Source: Microbacterium immunditiarum
GTDB lineage: Bacteria > Actinomycetota > Actinomycetes > Actinomycetales > Microbacteriaceae
Direction of reading: 5' to 3'
Assembly (NCBI RefSeq): GCF_013409785.1
Contig: NZ_JACCBV010000001.1
Coordinates: 3,100,001 to 3,164,000, forward strand
DNA: 64,000 bases
The notes beneath the pieces were generated by a model, which was given only the letters and a program-made list of their open reading frames with translations, was not told the DNA's origin and ran no database searches. Of this stretch, positions 31,459 through 39,908 are shown in pieces (within the stretch, counting starts at the first letter, position 1; each line of letters opens with the position of its first letter). The position numbers and the translations under genes are program-made.

Positions 31459-33123
31459 TTACATCCGCTCGGGCGCGCTCACGCCGAGGAGGTCGAGGCC
31501 GTTGCGCAGCACCTGCCCGGTCGCGTCGTTGAGCCACAGGCGCGTGCGGTGGACGTCCGCCACGGGCTCGTCGCCGAGCGGGATCACGCGGCAGTTGTCA
31601 TACCAGCGGTGGTAGAGGCCGGCGAGCTCCTCGAGGTAGCGCGCGACGCGGTGCGGCTCCCGCACCTCCGCCGCGAACGCGACGACGCGCGGGAACTCCT
31701 GGAGGGCGCCGAGGAGCGCCGACTCCGTCTCGTGCTGGAGGAGCTCGGGCGCGAACGACGAGCGATCGACACCGGATGCCGCGGCGTTGCGCGCCACGTT
31801 GTGGGTGCGCGCATGCGCGTACTGCACGTAGAACACGGGGTTGTCGTTCGTGCGCTTCTGGAGCAGGTCGAGGTCGATGTCGAGGTTCGAGTCGGCCGAG
31901 CTGCGCGTGAGGGCGTAGCGCGCGGCGTCCACGCCCACGATCTCGACGAGGTCTTCGAGCGTGACGATCGTGCCCGCCCGCTTGGACATGCGGACCGGCT
32001 GGCCGTCCTTCACCAGGTTGACGAGCTGGCCGATGAGGATCTGGAGGTTGACGTTCGGCTCGTCTCCGAACGCGGCGCACATCGCCATCATGCGGCGCAC
32101 GTAGCCATGGTGGTCGGCGCCCAGCATGATGATGCAGCGGTTGAAGCCGCGCTCGCGCTTGTCGAGGTAGTAGGCGAGATCGCCCGAGAAGTAGGCGGGC
32201 ACGCCGTTCGAGCGGATGATCACGCGGTCGCGGTCGTCGCCGAACTCGGTGCTGCGCAACCAGAGCGCGCCGTCCTCTTCGAAGATGTGGCCGAGCTCGC
32301 GCAGTCGGTCGACCGCGTGCTGAACCGCGCCCGACGTGTGCAGGTCGTTCTCGTGGAAGTACACGTCGAAGTCGACGCCGAACTCGTGCAGGCTCTTCTT
32401 GATCTCGGTGAACATGAAGCCGACGCCGAGTTCGCGGAAGGCCTCCTGCTTCGCGTCGGGGTCGAGCGCGTCGAGGTCTCCCTCGTAGGCGAGCGCGACG
32501 CGGCGCGCGATGTCGCCGATGTAGCCCCCGCCGTAGCCGTCCTCCGGAGTCGGGCGACCCTCGTGAGCTGCGACGAGGCTCTTCGCGAACCGGTCGATCT
32601 GAGCGCCGTGGTCGTTGAAGTAGTACTCGCGCGTGACGCTCGCGCCCTGCGATGCGAGGATGCGCGCGAGCGAGTCGCCCACGGCCGCCCAGCGCGTCCC
32701 GCCCAGGTGGATCGGACCCGTGGGGTTCGCCGACACGAACTCGAGGTTGATGACCTGATCGGCCAGCACGGCCGAGGTGCCGTACGCCCCGCCGGCGTCG
32801 ACGATCGTCTTCGCGAGCGCGCCGGCAGCCGCCGCCTCGAGCCGGATGTTGATGAAGCCGGGACCGGCGACCTCGACGGATGCCACGCCCGGCACGCTCT
32901 CGAGGGCGACGGCGATCTCGGACGCGAACTCGCGCGGGTTCGCTCCGACCGTCTTCGCGAGCTTGAGGGCCGCGTTGGAGGCCCAGTCGCCGTGGTCGCG
33001 GTTCTTCGGACGCTCGAGGGGAAGATCGGATGCCGTCAGCCCTTCTGCCGATCCCGGACGTCGCGCCTCGGCGGCGGGGCGGATGACGTCGAGCAGGGCG
33101 GCGGAGAGGGCTGCGGGATCCAT
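31459..33123 (-). CDS. argS: arginyl-tRNA synthetase
   Basis: 554 residues, class I. The HIGH motif is the actinobacterial form [12 protein letters not shown] near residue 136, KMSKS is VRMSKRAG near 377, and the C-terminal anticodon-binding helices end in [13 protein letters not shown]-terminal Add1 domain present. Charges tRNA-Arg. TAGACT-N9-ATG upstream without ribosome site suggests a leaderless message. Confidence 0.96.
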   Translation of the reverse strand: MDPAALSAALLDVIRPAAEARRPGSAEGLTASDLPLERPKNRDHGDWASNAALKLAKTVGANPREFASEIAVALESVPGVASVEVAGPGFINIRLEAAAAGALAKTIVDAGGAYGTSAVLADQVINLEFVSANPTGPIHLGGTRWAAVGDSLARILASQGASVTREYYFNDHGAQIDRFAKSLVAAHEGRPTPEDGYGGGYIGDIARRVALAYEGDLDALDPDAKQEAFRELGVGFMFTEIKKSLHEFGVDFDVYFHENDLHTSGAVQHAVDRLRELGHIFEEDGALWLRSTEFGDDRDRVIIRSNGVPAYFSGDLAYYLDKRERGFNRCIIMLGADHHGYVRRMMAMCAAFGDEPNVNLQILIGQLVNLVKDGQPVRMSKRAGTIVTLEDLVEIVGVDAARYALTRSSADSNLDIDLDLLQKRTNDNPVFYVQYAHARTHNVARNAAASGVDRSSFAPELLQHETESALLGALQEFPRVVAFAAEVREPHRVARYLEELAGLYHRWYDNCRVIPLGDEPVADVHRTRLWLNDATGQVLRNGLDLLGVSAPERM

Positions 33124-33132
33124 AGCCCGTCA

Positions 33133-33138
33133 AGTCTA
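33133..33138 (-). promoter_or_regulatory. -10-like hexamer TAGACT of argS, leaderless arrangement
   Basis: TAGACT ends 9 bases from the ATG at 33123. It lies just past the end of the decayed SRPBCC gene. Confidence 0.5.
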
Positions 33139-33142
33139 GTTC

Positions 33143-33369
33143 GCGGGCGGTGTACGCCCTGTCCGGGCGCTGTGAGCCGCGTTCCCTCGTCGACGCCCTC
33201 GAACGTCACGTCCACCGCTTCGTCGCGACTCGTGCCGTCTGCGTCGGGATCGGTCAGCGCGCCACAGATCGTCGATCGGCGTCTCGTACCGCCGGACCAG
33301 CGTCACGGACTGCTGCTCGTCGTCGCCCGTCAGAGCACGGATGAAGGGATCGGCGAGGACTGATGTCAG
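33143..33369 (-). pseudogene. remnant of an SRPBCC/AHSA1-domain gene
   Basis: Reading on the minus strand gives TSVLADPFIRALTGDDEQ then VTLVRRYETPIDDLWRA, the standard N-terminus of AHSA1/SRPBCC (Bet v1-like) proteins; after one frame change it continues ALTDPDADG and VDVTFEGVDEGTRLT, which resembles the last strand before the C-terminal helix. The whole middle of the ~150-residue domain is missing and no start codon is left: CTG stands where an ATGA overlap with the upstream transglutaminase stop would be. So it looks like a coupled gene killed by deletion and frameshift. Confidence 0.6.
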
Positions 33370-34199
33370 GAGATCTGGACCAGCTCCAGATGGTCGTCGG
33401 CCGCGGGGTCCTCCTCGGGCAGGGAGAGCGGCTCGAATCCGTCGAGCGGCGGCTCGTCGGGCACGACCCACGCGTTCACGCGCAGGCGCTTCAGGCCGAC
33501 GTAGCCTCCGTGGTAACTGAGGAACGCGCTGTCGGCCGCGTCACGCCCCGTCGCGATGCGCACGAGCGACCGGCGGTTCGCGAGCCGCGTCGCGTCGATC
33601 ACGTACCACGCGCCGTCGTGGTACGCCTCGGCGACCGCGTGGAAGTCCATCGGCCGAAGCCCCGGCGCGTAGCACGCGGAGTAGCGCGCGGGCATGTCCA
33701 TCGCGCGCAGCAGCGCGATCACGACGTGCGCGTAGTCGCGGCAGACGCCCTGCCCCGTCATCAGCGTCGTCACGGCGCTGTCGGTGCCCTTGCTGAGGCC
33801 GGGCGTGTAGGTCGTGCTGCTGGAGACGAACTCAGACACGGCGGCGATGAGGTCGTGACCGTGCAGGCCCTTGAACTGGCGGCGCGCCTGCTGGAACACC
33901 TCGTCGGACTGGCAGTAGCGGCTCGGGCGCAGGTAGGTGATGGCCTCGAGGTCGCTCGTGCGGCTCGTCGCGGCCTGCCCTTCGACGGTCGCCTCGTACC
34001 GCACCTCGATGCGCCCGGCCTCGCCCGTGAGGCGGTGCAGGCGACTGCCCGACTGGTCGACGATCTCGGTCGGCGTATAGACGCGATCGCCCTGCGTGAA
34101 CGTCAGAGACTCGCTCACCATCGGCACCTGCTGGGCGGCGGTGATCTGGAAGATGAGGTCGACGGACGACCCCAGTTCGAGGTCGAGTTCGGCGGTCAC
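33366..34199 (-). CDS. transglutaminase-like cysteine protease family protein
   Basis: 277 residues. N-terminal beta-domain (Bact_transglu_N-like, 1-90) then a transglutaminase core with Cys in GQGVCRDYAHV near residue 148, His in DFHAVAEAY and Asp in WYVIDATR, the papain-like triad. Cytoplasmic; no signal peptide. Such proteins often sit with ATP-grasp/alpha-E genes, absent here. GTG start at 34199 lacks a clear ribosome site. Divergent from the SGNH hydrolase. Confidence 0.82.
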   Translation of the reverse strand: MTAELDLELGSSVDLIFQITAAQQVPMVSESLTFTQGDRVYTPTEIVDQSGSRLHRLTGEAGRIEVRYEATVEGQAATSRTSDLEAITYLRPSRYCQSDEVFQQARRQFKGLHGHDLIAAVSEFVSSSTTYTPGLSKGTDSAVTTLMTGQGVCRDYAHVVIALLRAMDMPARYSACYAPGLRPMDFHAVAEAYHDGAWYVIDATRLANRRSLVRIATGRDAADSAFLSYHGGYVGLKRLRVNAWVVPDEPPLDGFEPLSLPEEDPAADDHLELVQIS

Positions 34200-34302
34200 G
34201 AGGCGTTGCACCGGAGTATCCTCGCACGCCCCGCCGAGCCTCTCGTGCGGGTGTGCACAACGTATCCGAAGAGGCGATTCCGGGGCATCCGCGATCGTGA
34301 CG

Positions 34303-34308
34303 TACCCT
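34303..34308 (+). promoter_or_regulatory. -10-like hexamer TACCCT, leaderless arrangement
   Basis: TACCCT-N6-ATG before the SGNH hydrolase gene. Confidence 0.4.
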
Positions 34309-34314
34309 CGCTTC

Positions 34315-35190
34315 ATGACGTCGCCGATGCCGACCCGAGCGCGGACGCCGCTGTGGGCCCTCGTGGCTCTCGCGGTCGCGCTCGCGCTCGTCATCGCGGT
34401 CGCCGCATGGCGACCGTGGGCGGCTCCGGCGACACCCGTCGCCGAGGGCGATGCCGCGGCTCCCCCGGCGATGCTCGCACCCGCGCCGCTCGCTCTGCCG
34501 GAGCATCCGAGGGTCCTCGTGTTCGGCGACTCGTGGGTGTACGGCTCGGCCGCTTCCGTGCCGGCGCTCGGGTTCGCGTACGCGATCGGCGAGCGCCTCG
34601 GCTGGGATGTCGTCGTCGACGGCGTGCGCGGCAGCGGGTATTTGAAGCCGGGCATCGACGGTCCGTCGTATCCGGATCGCATCGCCGCGCTCGATCCGGG
34701 CCTCGACCCCGACCTCGTGATCATCGAGGGCTCGATCAACGACCGCAAGAAGCCCGCCGCCGGGTATCGCGGCGCCGTGACCGGGGCATGGGACGCTCTC
34801 GCCGCCCTCTACCCCGAGGCCGCGTTCGTCGTGCTGGGGCCCGCGCCGCAGGTGCTGCCCGTCGAGAAGGCGACCGCGCGGATCGACAAAGACCTCGCCG
34901 AGCTCGCCGGCGCGCGCGGCTGGTGGTACATCTCCCCGCTGCAGGAAGCGTGGATCGCCCCCGACAACTACCTCGATGTGATCGACACGAGCCCGGTGGG
35001 CAACAACCACCCGTCCGACGCGGGCCACGGGTACCTCGCCGAGCGGCTCGAGCAGGCGATCGCGTCGATGACGGGCGTGACGGATGCCGCGGCCGACGTC
35101 CCTGCGGAGGAGCTCGACGTCACGCAGACCGTCGAGGGCGACCAGGTCGTCGAGAACATCGACGGCATCGCGCCCGACGAAGAACGCTAG
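34315..35190 (+). CDS. secreted or membrane-anchored SGNH/GDSL hydrolase
   Basis: 291 residues. N-terminal hydrophobic segment (residues 12-32) acts as signal anchor, followed by a Pro/Ala linker. SGNH blocks: nucleophile Ser73 in FGDSWVYG, Gly in VRGSGY, Asn in EGSINDRK, and Asp/His in HPSDAGH. Serine esterase fold; target may be an acetylated or acylated wall polymer. The tail is acidic. Start 34315 fits the signal anchor. Confidence 0.8.
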   Translation: MTSPMPTRARTPLWALVALAVALALVIAVAAWRPWAAPATPVAEGDAAAPPAMLAPAPLALPEHPRVLVFGDSWVYGSAASVPALGFAYAIGERLGWDVVVDGVRGSGYLKPGIDGPSYPDRIAALDPGLDPDLVIIEGSINDRKKPAAGYRGAVTGAWDALAALYPEAAFVVLGPAPQVLPVEKATARIDKDLAELAGARGWWYISPLQEAWIAPDNYLDVIDTSPVGNNHPSDAGHGYLAERLEQAIASMTGVTDAAADVPAEELDVTQTVEGDQVVENIDGIAPDEER

Positions 35191-35202
35191 CCACGCCACG
35201 TC

Positions 35203-35247
35203 TCACCCGAATCGGGTGAACGTCTCGCGCGTCTCGACGGCGAGAAT
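35203..35247 (+). promoter_or_regulatory. palindromic activator site A plus -10 (TCACCC-N5-GGGTGA-N22-GAGAAT)
   Basis: Perfect palindrome TCACCCGA-A-TCGGGTGA at 35203-35219; GAGAAT at 35242-35247, 22 bases on. It is 81 bases before the DUF1269 gene and 12 bases after the SGNH gene stop. Part of the seven-site set described in the findings. Confidence 0.6.
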
Positions 35248-35300
35248 GAGCCCGACGGGGACCGGGCGGCCGGTCGTCGCGTGGTTCGAAGGGGATCTCG

Positions 35301-35828
35301 ATGAGCACACACAACCTTGCGCTGGTCGTCGGCTCGTACGCCGACACCGACTCGGCGTCCGAGGACTACCGGTCGCTGCGAAGCGGCCAGGATGCCGGAG
35401 GCTACGAGATCATCGGCGCCGTGGTGCTGGTGCGCGGCCGCGATGGAAAGGTCCAGGTCAAGGAGCACGGCGACAAGTCGGTCGGTCATGGCGCGGCCTG
35501 GGGTGCGGGCGCCGGCGTCGTGGTCGGTCTGTTCGCACCGCCGCTGCTGGCTGCGACAGCGGTCGGCGCCGGCATTGGCGCGATCCTCGGGAAGATCAAG
35601 AAGAACAAGGAAGAGAAGCAGTTCGGCGTCGACGTGGACGAGTACCTCGCGCCGGGCACGTCTGCCGTGGTCGCCGTCGCGGACGAGAGATGGGCGGCCC
35701 GGGTCGAGGAGGCGCTGCTGCGATCCGACAAGCGAGTCAGCAAGCCGATCGACTCGGACGACTTCACGAGGCTGCGGAAGGCGATCGAGGAGTCGGCCGA
35801 CGACGTGGTGGAGCAGCTCAACGCCTGA
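35301..35828 (+). CDS. DUF1269 domain membrane protein
   Basis: 175 residues. N-terminal ferredoxin-like strand pattern (HNLALVVGSYADTDSA), a Gly/Ala-rich double-hydrophobic hairpin (GAAWGAGAGVVVGLFAPPLL), KIKKNKEEK, and a C-terminal regulatory-like half ending in a short helix. This is the DUF1269 architecture, unknown function, often next to SHOCT genes. Good AAGGGG ribosome site. First gene after site A. Confidence 0.8.
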   Translation: MSTHNLALVVGSYADTDSASEDYRSLRSGQDAGGYEIIGAVVLVRGRDGKVQVKEHGDKSVGHGAAWGAGAGVVVGLFAPPLLAATAVGAGIGAILGKIKKNKEEKQFGVDVDEYLAPGTSAVVAVADERWAARVEEALLRSDKRVSKPIDSDDFTRLRKAIEESADDVVEQLNA

Positions 35829-35839
35829 CGCGGACAGTC

Positions 35840-35884
35840 TCACCCGTGCGGGGTGACGCCGCGGCATCCGTCCTCTCTTAGCGT
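35840..35884 (+). promoter_or_regulatory. palindromic activator site B plus -10 (TCACCC-N5-GGGTGA-N22-TAGCGT)
   Basis: TCACCC-GTGCG-GGGTGA at 35840-35856 and TAGCGT at 35879-35884, the same hexamer and the same 22-base gap as site C. Lies 75 bases before the SHOCT/PLDc_N gene. Confidence 0.65.
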
Positions 35885-35930
35885 GCTTGCAGGACGGACG
35901 GCCGGTCCGTCATCGACGATTGGCGGGGAA

Positions 35931-36311
35931 ATGGATCTGTGGAGCTGGATCGCGTGGTTCTTCTGGGTGTTCGTGTTCGTCGCCTACCTCATGGTGCTGT
36001 TCTCGATCCTGACCGACATCTTCCGGGACCACACGCTCAACGGCTGGCTCAAGGCCGTGTGGATCATCTTCCTGGTCTTCGTGCCGTTCCTGACGGCGCT
36101 CGTCTACTTGATCGCTCGGGGATCGAGCATGCAGGAGCGGTCCATGGCGCAGGCGCGCCAGCTGCGGCAGCACCAGGACGAGTACATCCGAGAGACCGCC
36201 GGCGCGCCGAGCGCGGTCGATGACATCGCCAAGGCCAAGGCGCTCCTCGACCAAGGCACGATCTCGCAGGCCGAGTTCGACGCGCTCAAGGCGCGAGCGC
36301 TCGCGGTGTGA
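35931..36311 (+). CDS. PLDc_N plus SHOCT domain membrane protein
   Basis: 126 residues. Two membrane helices (near 5-27 and 37-59) in PLDc_N-like arrangement (WAWFFWVFVF, VPFLTALVYLIARG), a polar linker, and a C-terminal SHOCT helix pair (KAKALLDQGTISQAEFDALKAR). SHOCT peptides are thought to mediate oligomer contacts. ATG at 35931 has GCGGGGA upstream. Followed by the DUF6325 gene after 6 bases. Confidence 0.82.
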   Translation: MDLWSWIAWFFWVFVFVAYLMVLFSILTDIFRDHTLNGWLKAVWIIFLVFVPFLTALVYLIARGSSMQERSMAQARQLRQHQDEYIRETAGAPSAVDDIAKAKALLDQGTISQAEFDALKARALAV

Positions 36312-36317
36312 GACGCG

Positions 36318-36755
36318 GTGGTCGTCATGACGCGCTTCGACTACGGTCCGCTCGACTTCTACGCGATCGCCTTCGACGGTGACACCCCCGGGCCGGGAGT
36401 CCTGAAGGCGATCGATGACCTCGTGGCATCCGGAACCGTCAACCTTTGCGATCTGGTCTTCGCCAGGCGGACGGCGGACGGCGAGCTCACGGTGATGGAG
36501 CTCTCCGACACGGCGGATGCCGGAGGCGTGCCCGCCCTCGATCTCGCGGGTCTCGCGGGCATGGAGGACATCGAGCTGCTCACCGAGCAGATCCCGCCCG
36601 GCCGGTCCGCGGCGATCCTGGTCGTGGAGCTGCTGTGGGCCAAGGCCTTCGCGGCGGCGCTGTACGACGCCGGCGGCATGGTCATCGCCCGCCACGGGAT
36701 CCCGGCGCCGATCGTGAACGGATTCCTCGCCGAGCACGACACCGAGGAGGGATGA
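36318..36755 (+). CDS. DUF6325 family protein
   Basis: 145 residues, soluble. The order MTRFDYGPLDFYAIAF, VNLCDLVFARRTADGELTV, and the hydrophobic AAILVVELLWAKAFAAAL match DUF6325, a ferredoxin-like family of unknown function related in layout to DUF1269. The start may be GTG 36318 or ATG 36327. It lies between two SHOCT genes, 6 and 3 bases away. Confidence 0.75.
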   Translation: MVVMTRFDYGPLDFYAIAFDGDTPGPGVLKAIDDLVASGTVNLCDLVFARRTADGELTVMELSDTADAGGVPALDLAGLAGMEDIELLTEQIPPGRSAAILVVELLWAKAFAAALYDAGGMVIARHGIPAPIVNGFLAEHDTEEG

Positions 36756-36758
36756 CGC

Positions 36759-37118
36759 ATGCTTCGCAGAGTCGGACGACCGGGTCTCATCGGAATGGCT
36801 GCCCGCACTGCGGTCGTCGCCGGAACCGCGACCGCAGTGTCGGGCAGCGTCCAGCGCCATCAGCAGGAGAAGCAGTACCAGGCCTACGAGGCGCAGCAGG
36901 CTGCGGCCGCGCAGCAGCAGGCCGCGATGGATGCCGCCGCCGCCCAGGCGGTGGCTCGTGCGCAGCAGGCTGCACCACCGCCCCCTCCGGCTGCGGCTCC
37001 CGCGGGCGCGGGCGGCGTCGACCTCGTCGCGGAACTGCAGAAGCTCGCGCAGCTGCAGCAAGCGGGGGTGCTGACCGCCGACGAGTTCGCGGCGGCGAAG
37101 GCGCGACTGCTCTCCTGA
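36759..37118 (+). CDS. SHOCT domain protein
   Basis: 119 residues. N-terminal hydrophobic segment (MAARTAVVAGTATAVSG), a Gln/Ala-rich coiled linker, Pro-rich stretch, and a C-terminal SHOCT pair (LQQAGVLTADEFAAAKARLL). Function unknown; likely works with the other SHOCT protein two genes upstream. Converges with the AI-2E transporter gene, 6 bases away. Confidence 0.78.
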   Translation: MLRRVGRPGLIGMAARTAVVAGTATAVSGSVQRHQQEKQYQAYEAQQAAAAQQQAAMDAAAAQAVARAQQAAPPPPPAAAPAGAGGVDLVAELQKLAQLQQAGVLTADEFAAAKARLLS

Positions 37119-37124
37119 CGCCCG

Positions 37125-38294
37125 TCAGACTTTGAGGTCCTGCTTCGGCACGACGAGCTCGTGGATGATCAGCAGGAGCGACGCCATGACCGGCAGCGCG
37201 AGCAGCACGCCGAGCACGCCCATGAGCGTCCCCCCGACGAGCGCGCCGATGAGGACGAGCGCGGCAGGGATCGAGACGGCCCGGTTCATCACTCTCGGGC
37301 TGATGACGTACGACTCGAGCTGGATGTAGACGAGGTACGCCACCGCGAAGATGAGCGCCTGGAGCGGGCTCGAGAAGAGGGCGACGATCGAGCCGAGCAC
37401 GAGGAAGATCACCGATCCGAAGAGCGGCACGAGCGTGATGACGAACGCGACCGCGGCCATGAGCGCAGGGAACGGCAGCCCGATGAGCAGGTGGAGCACG
37501 AAGACGGTCGCGGCGTTGAACGCCGAAAGGGTGACGGAGCCGAGCAGTGCGCTTCCCACGGACGCCGTGATCCGCTCGGTCATGTCGCGCAGCGTCGGGC
37601 GGTTCCGCGCGGGCGCCAGCGAGTAGAGCGCGCCCTTCATCGCCCCGAGCGATGCGAGGAAGTACAGCGTGAGCGCCACGACGATGAAGCTGGCCGTGAC
37701 GAACCCCACGAGCCCGACGACGGCGGCGAGGACCCCTCCCCCGAGCATCGCGAGCGTCTGCGGCGCGGACACGATGGCTCGCAGCTGCTCGGCGGCGGTC
37801 AGGAGAGCGGCCTGCACGTCGGGAGCGAGTCCCGTGAACCACTCCGAGCCGCGGAGGTCGGCAAGCGCCTCGGGGATGTACGCGACGAACTCGCCGACCT
37901 GCGCGACGACCGGGGGAAGCACGAACACGAGGAGGGCGACGACGAGCAGGCAGAAGACGCCGAACACGATGCCGATGGCGGCGCCGCGCGGGATGCGACG
38001 GCGCTCCAGCATCCGCACGATCGGATCGAGTCCGAGGGCGAGGAACAGCGCCAGCGCGATGTAGGCGAGGATCGTCGAGATCGACCCGAGCGCGCTGCCC
38101 AGGACGAGCGCCCCGAGCACCCCGAGCGCAGCCGCGAACCCGATGATGACGGGCCGCTCCATCGCCGCCAGGACGGCCAGGCGGCGACGGAGCGGTGCGG
38201 CCGTGGATGGCGATACCCGGACGCCCGGCGCCTCCCCGACGGCGTCGGGCGGGTCCGGGGTCTCCGGTGCCTCGGCTCGAGGCGGGAGCGTCAT
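37125..38294 (-). CDS. AI-2E family transporter (TqsA/PerM-like)
   Basis: 389 residues, eight helices in the UPF0118 pattern, with the long cytoplasmic/periplasmic region between helices 3 and 4 and the late motif VPLFGSVIFLVLGSIVAL plus LESYVISPRVM. Family members export AI-2 or act as Na+/H+ antiporters; none can be assigned. Pro-rich N-terminal tail of 45 residues. ATGA overlaps the stop of the DUF7144 gene. Confidence 0.85.
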   Translation of the reverse strand: MTLPPRAEAPETPDPPDAVGEAPGVRVSPSTAAPLRRRLAVLAAMERPVIIGFAAALGVLGALVLGSALGSISTILAYIALALFLALGLDPIVRMLERRRIPRGAAIGIVFGVFCLLVVALLVFVLPPVVAQVGEFVAYIPEALADLRGSEWFTGLAPDVQAALLTAAEQLRAIVSAPQTLAMLGGGVLAAVVGLVGFVTASFIVVALTLYFLASLGAMKGALYSLAPARNRPTLRDMTERITASVGSALLGSVTLSAFNAATVFVLHLLIGLPFPALMAAVAFVITLVPLFGSVIFLVLGSIVALFSSPLQALIFAVAYLVYIQLESYVISPRVMNRAVSIPAALVLIGALVGGTLMGVLGVLLALPVMASLLLIIHELVVPKQDLKV

Positions 38295-38701
38295 ACGCTG
38301 TCCGCCACCCTCATCTCGCGTCCGTGGACGATGATCGCGTAGATCACGAGGATGTCGAGCGCGAGCACGATGAGCGACCACCACGGCTGAACCGGCAGGA
38401 GTGCGAGCTGCCCGAGCGCGTTGAGCGCGACGAGGATGACGCCGACGACCCGCGCCCACGTCGCACCCGTCATGAGGAAGATGCCCACGAGCACCAGGAG
38501 CACACCGGAGATGACGTGCCACCATCCCCATCCTGAGACGTCGAGCAGGAACAGGTCTCCGGTCGCCGCGAGGAAGTAGGCACTGTCGGGGCCTATGATC
38601 GCGATCAGTCCGTAGATGATGTCGAAGAAGCCGGCGACCAGCATGATGACGCCCGCGAACACCACCCATCCGGTCCAGCGCGTCAGCGTCGTATCCGTCA
38701 T
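38291..38701 (-). CDS. DUF7144 membrane protein
   Basis: 136 residues, four helices: TGWVVFAGVIMLVAGFFDIIYGL, then GWGWWHVISGVLLVLVGI, and two more. This is the DUF7144 pattern of actinobacteria, unknown function, often in stress-related clusters. GGAGGGAG ribosome site. Coupled to the AI-2E gene and transcribed from site C. Confidence 0.8.
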   Translation of the reverse strand: MTDTTLTRWTGWVVFAGVIMLVAGFFDIIYGLIAIIGPDSAYFLAATGDLFLLDVSGWGWWHVISGVLLVLVGIFLMTGATWARVVGVILVALNALGQLALLPVQPWWSLIVLALDILVIYAIIVHGREMRVADSV

Positions 38702-38749
38702 GACTGCTCCCTCCGTCGACGCGATCCGGGGCTCGGATCGTCGCGACAG

Positions 38750-38794
38750 ACGCTACGCAGGCGGGGCCCGCGGGGACTCACCCCCGCGGGGTGA
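38750..38794 (-). promoter_or_regulatory. palindromic activator site C plus -10 (TCACCC-N5-GGGTGA-N22-TAGCGT)
   Basis: TCACCCC-CGC-GGGGTGA at 38778-38794, TAGCGT on the minus strand at 38755-38750, spacer 22. Start of the DUF7144 gene is 49 bases below the -10. It lies between divergent genes, so it is not a terminator. Confidence 0.65.
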
Positions 38795-38836
38795 TTGTCG
38801 TCGCGTGCCGTCGGTGCCGGGCATCCGGAGTGCGAA

Positions 38837-38881
38837 TCATCCAGGCGGGGTGATGGAGTCCGCTTCGCGGGCGGACACGCT
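38837..38881 (+). promoter_or_regulatory. palindromic activator site E plus -10 (TCATCC-N5-GGGTGA-N22-CACGCT)
   Basis: One-mismatch copy at 38837-38853 with CACGCT at 38876-38881, 22 bases on; the 84-residue protein gene starts 34 bases later. Confidence 0.45.
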
Positions 38882-38915
38882 GGTACCAGCACACGCGCCG
38901 ACGGGAGATGCGAGC

Positions 38916-39170
38916 ATGCACGCTCAGGTGATGGAACTGATCGTCCGCGGCCGCCTGAGCCCTGAGCTGATACTCACGCTCGACGGCTTCGACGTCATGA
39001 CCGACGAGCGGGGGTTCACCCGGATCACCGGGCCGGTCGCGGACCAGTCCCGGCTGCTCGGCGTGCTCGAGCTCTTCGACGGACTCCACATCGAGGTGGT
39101 CTCCGTCAATCCCGTGGAGTCGGCTCCCGCCTCGGGCGACGACGGAGGGCCTCCCGACGCTCAGCCGTGA
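38916..39170 (+). CDS. 84-residue soluble protein, possible small regulator
   Basis: MHAQVMELIVRGRLSPEL, then DGFDVMTDERGFTRITGPV and a C-terminal FDGLHIEVVSVNP: alternating strands and one helix, like the short ACT/STAS-sized proteins common in actinobacteria that I know only as hypothetical. ATG at 38916 has GGGAG nine bases upstream; a longer frame from 38853 overlaps site E. Its end overlaps the K+ channel gene end by 10 bases (convergent). Confidence 0.6.
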   Translation: MHAQVMELIVRGRLSPELILTLDGFDVMTDERGFTRITGPVADQSRLLGVLELFDGLHIEVVSVNPVESAPASGDDGGPPDAQP

Positions 39171-39886
39171 GACGCACCCGGCCCCTGCGGGTCGCCCGGC
39201 CCGGCCAGGCCGTCGATCCGTGCCAGGATCGCCCGCGCCTGCCCGCGCGTCGCGGGCTCCTCGTCGTCATGGCCGCGCGACGCCCGCTCCAGGATCCACG
39301 ATGCCAGGGTCGCCGTGATTATGCCCGACAGGATGATGCCGCCGAACATCAGCCCGACGGCCACCGCACGGCCCGCCATCGTCACCGGCACGTAGTCACC
39401 GAAGCCGGTCGTCGTCACGGTGACGCACGACCACCACAGGGCGACGCCGAAGTCGACGATATTGGCGCCCGGAGCGTGCCGCTCGGCCTCGAGCACCGAG
39501 AGCGACGCGAGGTAGACGAGCACGACGACGACCCCGCCGCCGTACACGGCGATCCCCGTGCGCAGCGCCGCGCCGCGCGTGCGCCGAAGTCCCGGGAGCT
39601 GGGTCACGCGATCGAGCAGCAGCACGAGCCGCAGCACGGGCAGGAGAGCGAAGGCGAGTGCGCCCGGGTGTTTGCGGAACCACCGCCAGCGATCCTCGGC
39701 GAGCGTGAGCCGCACGACGTAGTCGACGATGAAGAAGATCCACGTGACCGCGACGAGGACCAGCGCGACGGTGCGCGGCGGCCCGACGAGGTCGGCGATC
39801 ACGAGCCACGAGTATGCCGCGAGGTACACGAGCGATGCGATGGACAGGGGCAGGGTCATCCGGCTCACCCAGGTCGGCTCGTCCAT
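39161..39886 (-). CDS. voltage-type potassium channel protein
   Basis: 241 residues. Six hydrophobic segments with a voltage-sensor-like first part (S4 region RWFRKHPGALAFALLPVLR) and a pore with the K+ selectivity filter in TTTGFGDYVPV near residue 157, then inner helix. The cytoplasmic tail is short and charged, without an RCK domain. Sits 22 bases after the MalT-type regulator gene, so probably in its operon. Passive K+ flow, possibly for membrane potential or osmotic control. Confidence 0.85.
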   Translation of the reverse strand: MDEPTWVSRMTLPLSIASLVYLAAYSWLVIADLVGPPRTVALVLVAVTWIFFIVDYVVRLTLAEDRWRWFRKHPGALAFALLPVLRLVLLLDRVTQLPGLRRTRGAALRTGIAVYGGGVVVVLVYLASLSVLEAERHAPGANIVDFGVALWWSCVTVTTTGFGDYVPVTMAGRAVAVGLMFGGIILSGIITATLASWILERASRGHDDEEPATRGQARAILARIDGLAGPGDPQGPGASHG

Positions 39887-39908
39887 GGTTCCCTCCGTCG
39901 CCGAGACG

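Noticed and set aside
33136..33471. 111-residue intact gene behind argS
   Set aside because: It overlaps the end of the transglutaminase-like gene and loses the SRPBCC similarity after a frame change; read instead as a pseudogene.
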